Shown: positions 5,808-6,671 of the stretch, in pieces
Layout of the letters: every line of letters begins with the position of its first letter
How positions within the stretch are numbered: position 1 is the stretch's first letter
Source of the DNA: Boseongicola sp. SB0662_bin_57
Lineage (GTDB): Bacteria > Pseudomonadota > Alphaproteobacteria > Rhodobacterales > Rhodobacteraceae
DNA: 6,671 nucleotides
Assembly (NCBI GenBank): GCA_009839535.1
Contig: VXPN01000131.1
Span: forward strand, 1-6,671
Direction of reading: 5' to 3'
Notes under the pieces: generated by a model
The model's input: only the letters and a program-made list of their open reading frames with translations
What the model was told of the DNA's origin: nothing
The model's database searches: none
Translations under genes and position numbers: made by a program

Positions 5808-6671
5808 CTACATTGCCAGGTCCTCGACGGCCAGCACGCCGGGAAGGGACTTCAGCGCCCCCTTGATCTGCGGTGAAACCGGCCAGCCTTCCCCGATGTC
5901 GACCGGCACGTCCTGCGTGGCGCCATCGGGCAGTTGCACCGAAAATGCGGTGATGCGAACAGGGCCCCGACCCTTGACGGAACTGTCGTCCTTGAACCGC
6001 GTCAGAACCGACGCGATGCTCGCCACCGCTTCGGGAGCATCGATCAGCACGTCGATTCCTGCCGAAGCGCCCGCCGCCACGACTCCGTCAATCGGCACCG
6101 CAGACCGCCCGACAGGATCAAACTGGCCTTCATGGGGTCGTGCTTCCAGACTCATGATGACTTGCGACGTGCTCTCCAGAACCCTGCGAACCTCGTCAAA
6201 ATTCTCCGGGAACAGCGCGATGCCGGTCGCCTGCCCGGTCGGATCCGAAATGTTCATGCGAAAGAACCTCGTGCCACGACCCGACTTTCGCTCCTGCAAT
6301 CCGCTGACAATGACGCCGACACGGCCCACGGCGCCATCGTCCCGTTCCGCCTTTTCCCGTAGCTCCGCGAGCGTGAGCATGCCCTTCAGTTTCAGGGCCA
6401 AGGCATAGTCGTCCAGGGGATGGCCCGACAGGTAGAAACCGATTGCCGCCTGCTCTTCTTCCAGGCGCTCGTCCGGAAGCCAGTCGTCGACCGATGCAAG
6501 GCGAGGTTCCGGCAAGTCTTCGCCCGCATCGCCAAAAAGCGAACGCTGATCGGAATTGCTCTGGTCAAAGACCGCCGCCGAATAAGCCACGAGCGCATCA
6601 AGCGATTCCAGAACGCGCCTGCGATTCCGGTCCAGTTCATCCAGCGCACCCGAACGGACCAGCATCTCGAG
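5808..6671 (-). CDS. dnaE: DNA polymerase III alpha subunit, C-terminal part (5' end outside window)
   Basis: The frame is open to the right window edge (first full codons read L-E-M-L-V-R-S-G-A) and ends at TAG (5808-5810). This gives 287 residues, roughly the last quarter of the replicative polymerase subunit, which is normally near 1,150 residues. Visible pieces in order: the end of the helix-hairpin-helix region, LVRSGALDELDRNR (residues 4-17 of the fragment); an internal clamp-binding motif QRSLF (42-46), in the position of E. coli QADMF; the conserved EEEQAAIGFYLSGHPLDDY (71-89); an OB-fold domain at about 115-190, with VGVIVSGLQERKSGRGTRF (118-136); and the C-terminal domain that in E. 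coli binds tau, ending SPQIKGALKSLPGV near the terminus. The clamp motif and GFYLSGHPLD favour the essential replicative DnaE1 over the error-prone ImuC/DnaE2. The polymerase active site is outside the window. The gene converges on ppk1 and the GNAT remnant. Confidence 0.93.
   Translation of the reverse strand, partial: LEMLVRSGALDELDRNRRRVLESLDALVAYSAAVFDQSNSDQRSLFGDAGEDLPEPRLASVDDWLPDERLEEEQAAIGFYLSGHPLDDYALALKLKGMLTLAELREKAERDDGAVGRVGVIVSGLQERKSGRGTRFFRMNISDPTGQATGIALFPENFDEVRRVLESTSQVIMSLEARPHEGQFDPVGRSAVPIDGVVAAGASAGIDVLIDAPEAVASIASVLTRFKDDSSVKGRGPVRITAFSVQLPDGATQDVPVDIGEGWPVSPQIKGALKSLPGVLAVEDLAM

Noticed and set aside
5863..6408. 181-codon plus-strand open frame opposite dnaE
   Set aside because: It is the antisense of well-conserved dnaE codons with no recognisable protein pattern.

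Overview
The window is GC-rich bacterial DNA. The AI-2E transporter / hdaA / ppk1 order, an HdaA-type short DnaA homologue, and the style of the PPK1 and DnaE proteins point to an alphaproteobacterium. I cannot name a genus from the sequence alone.

Layout: (1) 1-341, plus strand: the 3' end of an FGGY-family carbohydrate kinase that begins outside the window. (2) 342-1172: about 830 bases without an intact gene. Its only recognisable content is a frameshifted, truncated remnant of a HigB/RelE-type toxin on the minus strand (about 535-696). (3) 1173-5136, plus strand: three intact genes in a tight row. They are an AI-2E family membrane permease (TTG start behind a strong Shine-Dalgarno), hdaA (regulatory inactivator of DnaA, starting 3 bases after the permease stop) and ppk1 (polyphosphate kinase, 40 bases after hdaA). 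(4) 5137-5807: a short spacer with small palindromes and repeats, then a degraded GNAT acetyltransferase related to TacT-type toxins (about 5301-5759). (5) 5808-6671, minus strand: the C-terminal quarter of dnaE (DNA polymerase III alpha subunit), convergent with ppk1.

How the genes fit together: HdaA acts with the DNA-loaded sliding clamp to promote ATP hydrolysis by DnaA, which stops re-initiation. DnaE uses the same clamp for elongation, and clamp-binding motifs are readable in both proteins. PPK1 makes polyphosphate, a stress and phosphate store. Sharing a transcript with hdaA could co-order replication control and phosphate/stress metabolism, but that is inference.

I see no convincing new system. 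The most noteworthy features are two decayed toxin-like genes, one on each side of the permease-hdaA-ppk1 block. No ppx (exopolyphosphatase) follows ppk1, although it often does in this group; the broken GNAT gene lies there instead.
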